Assembly: GCF_000633935.1 (NCBI RefSeq)
Contig: NZ_KK214996.1
Span: forward strand, 637,880-701,879
Direction of reading: 5' to 3'
From: Ectothiorhodospira haloalkaliphila ATCC 51935
GTDB taxonomy: Bacteria > Pseudomonadota > Gammaproteobacteria > Ectothiorhodospirales > Ectothiorhodospiraceae
DNA length: 64,000 nucleotides
Shown here: positions 18,291 to 28,806 of the stretch, piece after piece
Numbering within the stretch: position 1 is the stretch's first letter
Layout: every line of letters begins with the position of its first letter
Position numbers and translations under genes: made by a program
Notes under the pieces: model-generated
What the model was told of the DNA's origin: nothing
Databases searched by the model: none
The model's input: only the letters and a program-made list of their open reading frames with translations

Positions 18291-19529
18291 ATGCAGACCT
18301 ACCTGGTGGGTGGCGCATTGCGGGACGAACTCCTGGGCCTGCCGGTCAAGGAACGAGACTGGGTCGTGGTGGGCGGCACCGTGCAGCAGATGCTCGACCA
18401 GGGTTTCACTCAAGTGGGCAGGGATTTCCCGGTTTTTCTGCACCCCCACACCCACGAAGAACATGCCCTGGCCCGCACGGAGCGCAACACCGGCCCCGGT
18501 TACCATGGGTTCGAGGTCCATGCCTCGCCCGAGGTGACCCTGGACGATGATCTGGCGCGACGCGACCTCACCATCAATGCCATGGCCCGGGACGCACAAG
18601 GCCACCTGATCGACCCGTTCAATGGCCAGAGGGACCTGCATGAGCGCTGGCTACGGCATGTTTCCCCCGCCTTCGTGGAAGACCCGGTGCGGGTGCTGCG
18701 CGTGGCCCGCTTCGCCGCCCGCCTGTCCCCTCTGGGTTTTCGGGTGGCGGACGAGACCCGATTGCTGATGCAACGCATGGTGGACGAGGGCGAACTGGAT
18801 GCCCTGGTCCCCGAACGGGTCTGGCAGGAGACGGAAAAGGCGCTCAAGGCTCCGGCACCCACGGCCTTCTTCCAGGTGCTGCGTGACTGCGGGGCCCTGG
18901 CGGTGCTGTTCCCGGAACTGGAGGCCCTGTATGGCGTGCCCCAACCGCCGCGCTACCATCCCGAGATCGATACCGGCGTGCATGTGTTCATGGTGCTGGA
19001 TCAGGCCACCCGCCTGAGCAAGGATCCTCTGGTCCGCTTTGCAGCCCTCACCCACGACCTGGGCAAGGGCGACACACCTGTAGAAATCCTGCCCAGCCAC
19101 CGTGGGCACGAGGAACGCGGCGTGGTCTTGATCGAGGCCCTGTGCGATCGATACAGGATCCCGAACCGGTACCGGGAACTGGCGCGTCTGGTGGCCCGCT
19201 ACCATGGCCTGGTGCACCGGGTTTTCGAGCTGCGCCCCCAGACCCTGGCGCGCACCCTGGAGGGGCTGGATGCCTATCGTCGCCCCGAGCGGCTGGAATC
19301 GGCACTGCTGGCCTGCGAGGCGGATTACCGGGGGCGCACGGGCTTTGAGGCCAGGCCCTATCCCCAGGCAGATTACGTGCGCCGTGCCCAGGCACGTTGC
19401 GCCGCCATCCAGGCCCGGGAACTGGTGGAGCAAGGGCTCAGGGGTCCGGCCATCGCCGAGGCCCTGCAGCAGCAGCGCATTCGGGCCCTCAAGGCGCTCA
19501 AGGCCGAAGAGACTACAGACGAGGGATAA
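18291..19529 (+). CDS. cca: Multifunctional CCA-adding enzyme
   Basis: A 412-residue class II tRNA nucleotidyltransferase that builds or repairs the 3'-CCA end. The N-terminus has YLVGGALRDELLG, then RDW (the metal-binding DxD is in KERDWVVVGG), and RRDLTINAMA. The C-terminal part contains an HD phosphohydrolase domain (LTHDLGKGDTP), as in E. coli Cca. Its 3' end overlaps the convergent midA by 17 bp. Confidence 0.96.
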   Translation: MQTYLVGGALRDELLGLPVKERDWVVVGGTVQQMLDQGFTQVGRDFPVFLHPHTHEEHALARTERNTGPGYHGFEVHASPEVTLDDDLARRDLTINAMARDAQGHLIDPFNGQRDLHERWLRHVSPAFVEDPVRVLRVARFAARLSPLGFRVADETRLLMQRMVDEGELDALVPERVWQETEKALKAPAPTAFFQVLRDCGALAVLFPELEALYGVPQPPRYHPEIDTGVHVFMVLDQATRLSKDPLVRFAALTHDLGKGDTPVEILPSHRGHEERGVVLIEALCDRYRIPNRYRELARLVARYHGLVHRVFELRPQTLARTLEGLDAYRRPERLESALLACEADYRGRTGFEARPYPQADYVRRAQARCAAIQARELVEQGLRGPAIAEALQQQRIRALKALKAEETTDEG

Positions 19530-20694
19530 GATCCCGCCCGGAAAAACCCATCAACGGCCCCGACACACCACGCCCCAGGGCCATGGCCTGGAAGCGTTCC
19601 CCCATCTCCCCGGGCAGGGTGAGCATGCGCACCTGGGCCGCCAGATCCATCTGCTCGCGCAGCCCCTGTGCCTGACAGGCCTGGAAGGCTGACTCCAGCC
19701 CGGAACCCATGAGGAACCAGGCCTGGCTGGTGTAGCCCAGCAACGACAATCCCGCCGCCTCCCCGGCCTCGGCCACGGCGGTGAAGTCCACGTTGGCGGT
19801 AATGTCCACCACCCCCGGCCAGACCAGGGGCTCGTCCAGGGCCCGATGACGGTAATGGGCGATCAGGGTGCCCCGATACCGCTCCGGGCTGTAATACTCC
19901 CGACGCGGGTAGCCGTAATCCACCAGAATGATCACGCCGGCAACGAGGCTGTTCGCAGCGGCCCGCATCCACGGGGACAAGCCGGGGTTGATCTCCGAGA
20001 CATACCCGGACGGCCATGCGCCGCCGGTGCTTTCATGCAGGGCGCGTACCGTGCTCGTGAGCGTCTCATCGGCCGGTCGATCAGCCCACTCCAGACGCTG
20101 CCCGAGCACCACGCCCCGCTCCAGCACTTCCCCATCCTGCCAATGGAACACCTGCACCGGCATGGCATCCAGCACCTCGTTTCCCAGCATGACGCCCCGG
20201 AAACAGCCCGACTCCGGCAGGGCATCCAGCCATTGCACGCGATGACGCAGGGTCTCGGGCAAGTCGGCCACGGCGGCCTGCTGGCGCTGACGCAGGTCGG
20301 GGCTCAACTCAAGGATCAGGTAACGTTCCGGGAGGGCATCCAGCGCCTCCAGGGTGGTGAGAATCTCCACCGCCAGGATGCCCGTGCCCGCGCCGAATTC
20401 CAGAATATCGCCGCCCCCCAGCCTCTCCAGCACCTGGGCACACTGGCGGGCGATACAACGACCGAACAGGGGCGACACCTCCGGGGCAGTGATGAAGTCG
20501 CCGCCCCGCCCCAGTTTGTGGCTGCCCGCGGTGTAATACCCCAACCCCGGGGCATAGAGGGCCAGTTCCATGTAACGTCGGAAAGACAGCCAGCCATTGC
20601 CTGCGTTAATCTCCTGTCTGACCAGTTCCAGCAACTGCTGGCTGACCTGCAGGGCCTCGGGTTCAGGCGTGGGTAATGGGGAATCCGTGGGCAT
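19513..20694 (-). CDS. MidA/NDUFAF7-family SAM-dependent methyltransferase
   Basis: A 393-residue class I methyltransferase with the SAM-binding motif ILEFGAGTGILAVEIL (about residues 94-109). Upstream are YYTAGSHKLGRGGDF and APEVSPLFG, characteristic of the MidA family (DUF185). The mitochondrial member NDUFAF7 methylates an arginine of a complex I subunit; the bacterial target is unknown. Its placement near an NDUFA9-like gene is notable. The ATG at 20694 was chosen because sequence upstream is unconserved. Confidence 0.88.
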   Translation of the reverse strand: MPTDSPLPTPEPEALQVSQQLLELVRQEINAGNGWLSFRRYMELALYAPGLGYYTAGSHKLGRGGDFITAPEVSPLFGRCIARQCAQVLERLGGGDILEFGAGTGILAVEILTTLEALDALPERYLILELSPDLRQRQQAAVADLPETLRHRVQWLDALPESGCFRGVMLGNEVLDAMPVQVFHWQDGEVLERGVVLGQRLEWADRPADETLTSTVRALHESTGGAWPSGYVSEINPGLSPWMRAAANSLVAGVIILVDYGYPRREYYSPERYRGTLIAHYRHRALDEPLVWPGVVDITANVDFTAVAEAGEAAGLSLLGYTSQAWFLMGSGLESAFQACQAQGLREQMDLAAQVRMLTLPGEMGERFQAMALGRGVSGPLMGFSGRDLIPRL

Positions 20695-20802
20695 GCATGC
20701 AGTCCAAGATGATCGGCGCCGTGGGGAGGGGCATTGTGGCCCCACCCGCTCTGCGCCTCAAGCCGTCGGCACACCGCTTCGCGAGCAGCACAAGGAAACC
20801 GC

Positions 20803-21561
20803 ATGGAACAGCCCAAACACCCCGACCTGAGCGGCAAGACCGCCTTCATCACGGGCGGCGCCCGCCGCATCGGCGCCGAAATGGCACGCACACTGCACGC
20901 GCAGGGGATGAACCTGGTGATCCACTATCGGAGTTCCGGGCAGGCGGCCCAGGCACTTCGGGAGGAGCTGCATCGCAAGCGGCCCGATTCGGTGCGTCTG
21001 GTGGCAGGAGAGCTTCTGGAACCCGGGGCGTTCAGGCGTCTGGCCAGCGAGGCGGAAGCCGCCTTCGGGGGCATGGATGTGCTGGTGAACAATGCCTCCA
21101 CCTTCTACCCCACGGCCCTGAGCGAGATCACCGAGGCCCACTGGGATGACCTGATGGGAACCAATCTCAAGGCCCCCCTGTTCCTGTCCCAGGCGCTGGC
21201 ACCGGCCCTGACGCAGGCTGAGGGCTGCATCCTCAATATCGTGGATATCCACGCCCTGCGTCCTCTGAAGGGCTACCCGGTCTATTGCGCGGCCAAGGCA
21301 GGACTGTGGATGCTCACCCAATCCCTGGCCCGGGAGCTGGGCCCCCGGGTACGCGTGAACGGCATCGCACCCGGAGCCATTCTCTGGCCGGAGGCAGAAG
21401 AGAACGCAGCCACCCATGAAGAGATGATTCAGCGCACCGCGCTAAAACGGGAGGGGTCGCCGGAGGATATCGCCACCACGGCGCTGTTCCTGATCCGGGA
21501 TGCCCGCTACGTCACCGGCCAGGTGATCCCTGTGGACGGGGGGCGTACCACGGCACAGTGA
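20803..21561 (+). CDS. Pteridine/dihydromonapterin reductase (FolM-like SDR)
   Basis: A 252-residue short-chain dehydrogenase with AFITGGARRIGAEMA (the ARRIG variant of the glycine-rich motif is typical of pteridine reductases), NNAS, and the catalytic YxxxK in YCAAKAGLWML. FolM-type enzymes reduce dihydromonapterin or dihydrofolate. The ATG has AAGGAAA upstream. It is convergent with folK and folB only 10 bp away, which supports a pterin role. Confidence 0.88.
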   Translation: MEQPKHPDLSGKTAFITGGARRIGAEMARTLHAQGMNLVIHYRSSGQAAQALREELHRKRPDSVRLVAGELLEPGAFRRLASEAEAAFGGMDVLVNNASTFYPTALSEITEAHWDDLMGTNLKAPLFLSQALAPALTQAEGCILNIVDIHALRPLKGYPVYCAAKAGLWMLTQSLARELGPRVRVNGIAPGAILWPEAEENAATHEEMIQRTALKREGSPEDIATTALFLIRDARYVTGQVIPVDGGRTTAQ

Positions 21562-21571
21562 ATACCGCGCG

Positions 21572-22087
21572 CTAATCCGACGGCAGGAGGTCCACGCGAC
21601 GCAGCCATTGGCCCGCCGGGTCAAAGGTCTCCCAGAGGCGACCGATGGGTGTCTGGAGCACCGGATGGATCACGTCGGCCGCGATGTCTGCCAGGGGGCC
21701 GAGCACGAAGGCGTGGCGGATGATCTCATCACGCGGCAGCTGCACCCCCGGGGCCTCCAGCACGAGATCTCCCAGCAGCAGCAAGTCCAGATCCAGGGTG
21801 CGGTCGGCGAAGCGCTCGCCACCCCGCTGACGACCATGACGCGCCTCCATGGCCTTGAGACTGGCCACCAGAGCCTCAGGCGGTTGATCCGTATCGAAGC
21901 CTGCCGCCAGATTGTAGAAAGGGCTGCCGTCGAAACCCACGGCCCCGGTCTCATAGACGGGGGAAAAGGTCACTTCCCGGAAAGCGTTGAGGAGTTCCTG
22001 ACGAGCAACCTCCACATGCCACTCGCGGTTCACGTTGGTGCCGATACTCACGAAGGCACGGCGCAAGGGGGATTCCGGCCGAGTCAT
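21572..22087 (-). CDS. folK: HPPK, 2-amino-4-hydroxy-6-hydroxymethyldihydropteridine diphosphokinase
   Basis: A 171-residue folate enzyme that transfers pyrophosphate from ATP to hydroxymethyldihydropterin. It shows the N-terminal FVSIGTNVN strand, SPVYETGAVGF, and the metal-binding signature RTLDLDLLLLG with two aspartates. The ATG at 22087 overlaps the folB stop (ATGA), so the pair is translationally coupled. Confidence 0.95.
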   Translation of the reverse strand: MTRPESPLRRAFVSIGTNVNREWHVEVARQELLNAFREVTFSPVYETGAVGFDGSPFYNLAAGFDTDQPPEALVASLKAMEARHGRQRGGERFADRTLDLDLLLLGDLVLEAPGVQLPRDEIIRHAFVLGPLADIAADVIHPVLQTPIGRLWETFDPAGQWLRRVDLLPSD

Positions 22088-22440
22088 CCGCGCTCCCCAC
22101 GCTCGATGCTCACACCCACCTCCCGAGCCCCGCGCACGGCGCCCGGCTTGCCCAGGGTAAGGCGCAACCAGGGCACGGAGAACTCCTGCATCACCATGCG
22201 GGCGATGTCCTCGGCCATGGCCTCCACCAATTCCCGTTCATTGCTTTCCACCAGGGCGATGACGCGCTTGGCCACAGCCTTGTAATCCAGAGTGTGGTCA
22301 ATGCAGTCGGAGTCCGACGCAGGGCGGATATCGGTGCCCATCTCCAGGTCAATGCGCACCTCCTGACGGATACTGCGCTCCCAATCGAAGATGCCGACGG
22401 TGGTTTTCACCTTTAAATCACGAATGTAGACGATGTCCAT
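22084..22440 (-). CDS. folB: Dihydroneopterin aldolase FolB
   Basis: A 118-residue T-fold enzyme converting dihydroneopterin to hydroxymethyldihydropterin. It starts [20 protein letters not shown], with the conserved Glu ([15 protein letters not shown]) and a C-terminal [17 protein letters not shown] containing the conserved Lys. It precedes folK in the same operon and is divergent from rpmB. Confidence 0.96.
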   Translation of the reverse strand: MDIVYIRDLKVKTTVGIFDWERSIRQEVRIDLEMGTDIRPASDSDCIDHTLDYKAVAKRVIALVESNERELVEAMAEDIARMVMQEFSVPWLRLTLGKPGAVRGAREVGVSIERGERG

Positions 22441-22509
22441 GGAATTGGACTATATACGCCGCCCCGCGCGGGCACCACCCCCGACCTGGCCCGACATGGC
22501 GCCCCGTAC

Positions 22510-22538
22510 TTGCCCCCACCCCACCCTTCTGCTAAGGT
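22510..22538 (+). promoter_or_regulatory. Candidate promoter for rpmB-rpmG
   Basis: TTGCCC (22510-22515) and TAAGGT (22533-22538) are spaced by 17 bp, 45 bp upstream of the rpmB start. The -10 is weak against consensus. Confidence 0.35.
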
Positions 22539-22582
22539 TCCCGGCTTTCCTCAAATCAGCCTGGTTTTTCCGGAGAACACCA

Positions 22583-22819
22583 ATGGCCCGAGTCTGCCAA
22601 ATCACGGGTAAGCGCCCGATGACCGGGAACAACGTATCCCACGCGAATAACAAGACGCGTCGTCGCTTCCTGCCCAACCTGCACGAACACCGTTTCTGGG
22701 TGGAGAGCGAGAACCGTTTCGTGAAGCTGCGCATCAGCCAGAAGGGCATGCGCATCATCGACAAGAAGGGTATCGACACGGTCCTGACGGACCTGCGCGC
22801 CCGTGGCGAAAAGGTCTAA
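22583..22819 (+). CDS. rpmB: 50S ribosomal protein L28
   Basis: A 78-residue basic protein starting [20 protein letters not shown], the normal L28 N-terminus, with [15 protein letters not shown] and [12 protein letters not shown]. The size matches E. coli L28. CGGAG lies upstream of the ATG. It is followed 12 bp later by rpmG, the universal pairing. Confidence 0.98.
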   Translation: MARVCQITGKRPMTGNNVSHANNKTRRRFLPNLHEHRFWVESENRFVKLRISQKGMRIIDKKGIDTVLTDLRARGEKV

Positions 22820-22831
22820 GGAGACGCACCC

Positions 22832-22999
22832 ATGGCGAAAGGCATTCGTGAAAAGATCCGCCTGGTGTCCAGTGCCGGCACCGGCCACTTCTACACCACC
22901 ACCAAGAACAAGCGGAACATGCCCGACAAGATGGAGATCAAGAAATTCGATCCCGTCGTGCGTCAGCATGTGATGTACAAGGAAGCCAAGATCAAGTAA
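22832..22999 (+). CDS. rpmG: 50S ribosomal protein L33
   Basis: A 55-residue protein, [20 protein letters not shown] at the start and [13 protein letters not shown] at the end, colinear with E. coli L33. It lacks zinc-binding Cys pairs, so it is the zinc-free type. TAAGGAG precedes the ATG. Confidence 0.97.
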   Translation: MAKGIREKIRLVSSAGTGHFYTTTKNKRNMPDKMEIKKFDPVVRQHVMYKEAKIK

Positions 23000-23043
23000 T
23001 ACCGGCTTGCCTGCCGGCATGACCCGGCAACACCTGGCTGATA

Positions 23044-23066
23044 GGCCCACCGTATGACGGTGGGCC
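23044..23066. terminator. Hairpin between rpmG and the convergent small gene
   Basis: GGCCCACCGT (23044-23053) pairs with ACGGTGGGCC (23057-23066) around a 3-nt loop. It lies between convergent genes and could serve both strands. No long T-run is present. Confidence 0.55.
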
Positions 23067-23079
23067 GCCAGCCCGGCGG

Positions 23080-23295
23080 TCACTCCTCCCTCTGAGCCGC
23101 CTCCATCCGCTCCACCGTCTCCCGAGCCCAGACCTGCATGAGCCTGCCCCAGCGATTGGCGGTGGCGGGATCCAGATCCAGATAGGTGTAACGCCCCCCG
23201 TCTCGCACGAGCACCCGCAATAGCGGCACACCACTCTCGTGCATCACCTGTCGCAACTCGATCTCCTCCCCCATGGGGGCCTTGATCTGCTCCAT
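23080..23295 (-). CDS. Small conserved-looking protein downstream of hsp20
   Basis: A 71-residue protein beginning MEQIKAPMGEEIELRQVMHE, with a beta-hairpin-like VPLLRVLVRDGGRYTYLDL and a C-terminal helix. I do not recognise the family. No membrane segment, Cys or signal peptide is seen. The ATG at 23295 is preferred because GAGGGGGG lies upstream and codons before it are poor. It follows hsp20 by 31 bp on the same strand, so a stress-linked role is plausible but unproven. Confidence 0.65.
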   Translation of the reverse strand: MEQIKAPMGEEIELRQVMHESGVPLLRVLVRDGGRYTYLDLDPATANRWGRLMQVWARETVERMEAAQREE

Positions 23296-23326
23296 GCCAC
23301 ATCCCCCCTCGGGCAGTGACGGGCGT

Positions 23327-23836
23327 TCAGCCCGCCTCCACGTTGATGGATCGTTGCGCATGGGCGCTACTGAGCCGTGGCATCTCAACACGCAGGACGC
23401 CATGCTCGTAGGTGGCTCGGGCACCCTCGGTGCTCACCGGCCCCGGCAGCGGGATCGCCCGCTCAAAGCGCCCATAAGCACACTCGGCGATATGGTAGCG
23501 CCCCCTGCTGAGCTCCTTCTGGATACCCTTCTCGCCCCGGATCACCAGATGATCATCGATCACCTGAATATCAAAGCTGTCCCGATCCATACCCGGAGCC
23601 TCCAGGCGCACCACCAGACGATCAGTGTCGTCAAAGACCTCGGCCGCCATCACGCCCCAGCCGATACTGCGGGCCTCCAGTTCATGCTCATCCCGCTCAA
23701 GGTCTTCGGCGGACCGACTCCCCGGCGTGAACGGGGTAATGGCTCCCGAGGCGCGGGCATAGAGTCGCTGCCAACCACCCAGGATGCTCTCCCAGGCGTC
23801 ACTCACACCCTGACGCAAATGCTGCAGATTCGACAT
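23327..23836 (-). CDS. Hsp20/alpha-crystallin family small heat shock protein
   Basis: A 169-residue ATP-independent holdase chaperone. A variable N-terminal helical part leads to an alpha-crystallin domain (about residues 65-165) with DRLVVRLEAPGMDRDSFDI, HLVIRGEK, RGRYHIAECAYGRFERAIPL and YEHGVLRVEMPR. The ATG at 23836 has GGAGG upstream. A CTTGAAA sequence at 23937-23931 resembles a sigma-32 -35 box, but no good -10 match follows, so heat-shock control is only suggested. Confidence 0.93.
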   Translation of the reverse strand: MSNLQHLRQGVSDAWESILGGWQRLYARASGAITPFTPGSRSAEDLERDEHELEARSIGWGVMAAEVFDDTDRLVVRLEAPGMDRDSFDIQVIDDHLVIRGEKGIQKELSRGRYHIAECAYGRFERAIPLPGPVSTEGARATYEHGVLRVEMPRLSSAHAQRSINVEAG

Positions 23837-24021
23837 CTCCACCCCCTCCTTCAATCTTTGGCTATCCCGCAACAGTGAAAGAGCGGGTGTATCCCCGCTT
23901 TACAGTCAAGTATCACGCACCCCAGGTATATTTCAAGCCCGACCGTTTTCGGCACCCGACCGCAAGCCTTTTCATCCGTTGGTGATACGACGACCGCCCA
24001 TGATCCGGTAACATTAGGCCC

Positions 24022-25011
24022 ATGGCGAACATCTCTGAATCGACACCACTGACCGTCCGGCTACTGACCGAAAGCGAGCTTGCCACGCGCGACCCTCGCC
24101 GCCTGGCCGTGATCCGCTTCGGCCAGGAGAATCTCCTGGATCCGGCGCGCCCAACGGAACTCACCCTGGCCCTGCCACCCCTGGCGGCCGACACCCCCGT
24201 GGAGGTCTGGGAGGCCAACGAACCGGTGGCCGCCGGTTGCGACCATGACTTGGGTTACGCCCACACCCGGGACGCACTGTTCGGCTGGATCCTCGTGGAC
24301 GAGGCCCGCTTCGATCACGACATGGACCAGGCCGCGGAGTACGCCTACGACCGTGTGCTCGCCTTTCATCGAGCCATGGGATTCCCCAGCCTGCTACGGA
24401 TATGGAACTACTTCCCGCATCTGCACGACGAAGTGGACGGCCTGGATCGCTACCAGGCCTTCTGCCTGGGGCGCCACCGCGCCCTGGAGCGCGTGCCCCT
24501 CACCGAAGGAGAACTGCCCGCCGCCACCGCCATCGGCACCACCGCACCCGGCCTGGTGGTCTACTTCCTGGCCGGACGCGAACCGGGCATACAGATCGAA
24601 AACCCCCGCCAGGTCAGCGCCTTTCATTACCCCCGGCGCTACGGACCCAAGAGCCCGTCGTTCTCCCGAGCCACCCTCAAGCCCTGGCCGGGCAAACCGC
24701 ACCTGTACATTTCCGGCACCGCCAGCATCGTCGGCCACGAAACCCTGCACACCGACGTCATCACACAACTGGACGAAATCCTGGAAAACCTGCGCGCCCT
24801 GATCGGCTCGGCCGGCGACCCCATGGCCACCCTGGAAGGCAACCCCGGCGCCCTCTCCCTGCTCAAGGTCTACGTACGCCACGCCCAGGACGTGGACGCC
24901 GTGCGCTCGCGCCTGCAGGAAGCCCTGGGCCCGAAGGCACCCGCCATTTACCTGCGAGGCGATATCTGCCGGGACGACCTGCTGGTAGAGATCGAAGGCC
25001 TGCATGCCTGA
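24022..25011 (+). CDS. Chorismatase family protein (FkbO/Hyg5/XanB2-like)
   Basis: A 329-residue protein with the chorismatase pattern: IWNYFPHLHDEVDGLDRYQA (about residues 127-146), GLVVYFLAGREPGIQIENPR then QVSAFHYPRRYGPKSPSFSR, a YISGTASIVGHETLHTDV segment near 230, and VEIEG near the C-terminus. Family members cleave pyruvate from chorismate to give dihydroxy- or hydroxybenzoates. XanB2 of Xanthomonas makes 3- and 4-hydroxybenzoate for pigment and ubiquinone. Which product forms here cannot be read from sequence. No signal peptide. It overlaps mutM by 8 bp. A ubiC gene is not in the window, so this could supply the ubiquinone head group. Confidence 0.82.
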   Translation: MANISESTPLTVRLLTESELATRDPRRLAVIRFGQENLLDPARPTELTLALPPLAADTPVEVWEANEPVAAGCDHDLGYAHTRDALFGWILVDEARFDHDMDQAAEYAYDRVLAFHRAMGFPSLLRIWNYFPHLHDEVDGLDRYQAFCLGRHRALERVPLTEGELPAATAIGTTAPGLVVYFLAGREPGIQIENPRQVSAFHYPRRYGPKSPSFSRATLKPWPGKPHLYISGTASIVGHETLHTDVITQLDEILENLRALIGSAGDPMATLEGNPGALSLLKVYVRHAQDVDAVRSRLQEALGPKAPAIYLRGDICRDDLLVEIEGLHA

Positions 25012-25819
25012 ACTGCCCGAGGTGGAAACCACCCGGCGCGGCATCGAACCCCACCTCACCGGACGCCGCATCACCCAGGTCCACATCCGGCAGCCGCGAC
25101 TGCGCTGGCCCATACCCACCGACCTGCCCCATCGACTTCAGGGGCGCACGATCACCCGCGTCGAGCGCAGGGGCAAATACCTGCTCATCCAGTGCCCCCC
25201 GGGGACCGTCCTCATCCACCTGGGCATGTCCGGCAGCCTGCGCCTGGTGCCCCCCGACGCCCCACCCCGCCCCCACGATCACGTGGACCTCACCCTGGAC
25301 TCCGGCCTCACCCTGCGCCTGCACGACCCACGCCGCTTCGGGGCCCTGCTCTGGTTCGACCCCGAAACCGGCAACCACCCCCTGCTCGCCCACCTGGGCC
25401 CCGAACCCCTGGGCGACAGCTTCGATGCCGACTACCTGTTCCGCATCAGCCGCGGCCGCCGCATCAGCATCAAGGCCCTGATCATGAACAGCCAGGTCGT
25501 GGTAGGGGTGGGCAACATCTACGCCTCCGAATCCCTGTTCCTGGCCGGCATCCGCCCCCGCCGCGCCGCCGGCCGCCTCACCCGCGCCGAGGCCACCCGC
25601 CTCGTCGCCGCCATCCGCCAGGTCCTGGAAGCCTCCATCGCCCAGGGCGGCACCACCCTCCGGGACTTCGTCCACGAAGACGGCGCCCACGGCTACTTCA
25701 GCCAGTCCCTCCGAGTGTACGGACGCCCCCAGGCACCCTGCACCACCTGCCAGACCCCCATCAAGCACATCACCCAGGGCGGCCGATCCAGCTACTACTG
25801 CCCCACCTGCCAGAAATGA
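25004..25819 (+). CDS. mutM: Formamidopyrimidine-DNA glycosylase (Fpg/MutM)
   Basis: A 271-residue bifunctional glycosylase/AP lyase that removes 8-oxoguanine. The catalytic N-terminus is MPELPEVETTRRGIEPHL (Pro2 nucleophile after Met removal, Glu3). It has GRRISIKALIMNSQVVVGVG in the helix-two-turn-helix part and a C-terminal zinc finger, CTTC...YCPTC. The start overlaps the chorismatase gene, so they are likely co-transcribed. The gene is followed by the 587-bp repeat-filled gap. Confidence 0.97.
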   Translation: MPELPEVETTRRGIEPHLTGRRITQVHIRQPRLRWPIPTDLPHRLQGRTITRVERRGKYLLIQCPPGTVLIHLGMSGSLRLVPPDAPPRPHDHVDLTLDSGLTLRLHDPRRFGALLWFDPETGNHPLLAHLGPEPLGDSFDADYLFRISRGRRISIKALIMNSQVVVGVGNIYASESLFLAGIRPRRAAGRLTRAEATRLVAAIRQVLEASIAQGGTTLRDFVHEDGAHGYFSQSLRVYGRPQAPCTTCQTPIKHITQGGRSSYYCPTCQK

Positions 25820-25870
25820 CTTCCTGAGCACTTGCTCTCGTAAAACGCACTCCTCTCAGCAGGCAAACAA

Positions 25871-26325
25871 CCAGAAGCCTCCGGGCGGGTGAAGCCCTCC
25901 GGGGGTGTTCACCGCATGAATGCGGTGGCCAAGCCTACAAGGATGTATTCACGGCGTCCCCCGGAGGGATTTACCCACCCACAGGCCGCCACCAAACCCA
26001 CGGAGGGCACCCTGCGGCGAGCACACAAGCCAGAAGCCTCCGGGCGGGTGAAGCCCTCCGGGGGTGTTCACCGCATGGATGCGGTGGCCAAGCCTACAAG
26101 GACGTATTCACGGCGCCCCCCGGAGGGATTTACCCACCCGCAGGCCGCCACCGAACCCACGGAGGGCACCCTGCGGAGAGCACACAAGCCAGAAGCCTCC
26201 GGGCGGGTGAAGCCCTCCGGGGGTGTTCACCGCATGGATGCGGTGGCCAAGCCTACAAGGACGTATTCACGGCGTCCCCCGGAGGGATTTACCCACCCGG
26301 AGGCCACCACCGAACCCAAGGAAGG
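25871..26325. repeat. Tandem 159-bp repeat, three copies
   Basis: Units begin CCAGAAGCCTCCGGGCGGGT at 25871, 26030 and 26189, exactly 159 bp apart; the third diverges after about 26300. Each unit has a conserved core (25904-25968 in copy 1) with an internal CACCGCAT-GCGGTG hairpin and GTATTCACGGCG. The core lies between inverted flanks, CCCTCCGGGG and CCCCGGAGGG, extending to about 22 imperfect pairs. The same core recurs at 37829-37890. The array fills most of the 587-bp gap between convergent mutM and the ferredoxin gene. The period is a multiple of three, so it leaves a long but meaningless open frame. Nothing else is seen in the gap besides the ferredoxin terminator. Confidence 0.93.
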
Positions 26326-26352
26326 AGGCCACCAAGACGGCGACCCAGAAAC

Positions 26353-26381
26353 AAAAAGGGCCGGGTAACAGCCCCGGCCCT
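26353..26381 (-). terminator. Intrinsic terminator of the ferredoxin gene
   Basis: On the minus strand AGGGCCGGG (26381-26373) pairs with CCCGGCCCT (26365-26357) around 7 nt and is followed by TTTTT (26357-26353). It lies 26 bp past the ferredoxin stop. Confidence 0.85.
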
Positions 26382-26406
26382 GCACAACACCAAAAAAATG
26401 ATCGAC

Positions 26407-26676
<270 letters not shown>

Positions 26677-26804
26677 TCAAACTCAATAAGATGTAGTCGC
26701 TTGTCCGTGACTGCAAAAACCCCTGCCAGCCCCACTATCAAACCACTGGCAGACCTCACGTCACAGCTTCTTATAATCCCGCCCACGGCGGATGACCGCG
26801 CATC

Positions 26805-28671
<1,867 letters not shown>

Positions 28672-28806
28672 CGTCTGGATTGTGGGATCAGGTTAACGTG
28701 AAAGAACCAAGTCAGCTACAGGCACTCCCTCGAGAGGATGCCGATTGACCGGAACCGTGGGAGCAACCGAGAATACAGAGCACTTCACTCAATCGCGAGC
28801 AACCTC

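Noticed and set aside
23910-23937. Heat-shock sigma-32 promoter before hsp20
   Set aside because: A CTTGAAA box is present but the expected CCCCAT-type -10 is not; kept only as a remark.
25871-26325. Possible CRISPR array
   Set aside because: Units are 159 bp with no short repeat/unique spacer alternation and no cas genes nearby.
25889-26368. A 159-residue open frame over the tandem repeats
   Set aside because: The unit length of 159 bp is divisible by three, which keeps one frame open; the peptide is just three copies of translated repeat with no start signal or family resemblance.
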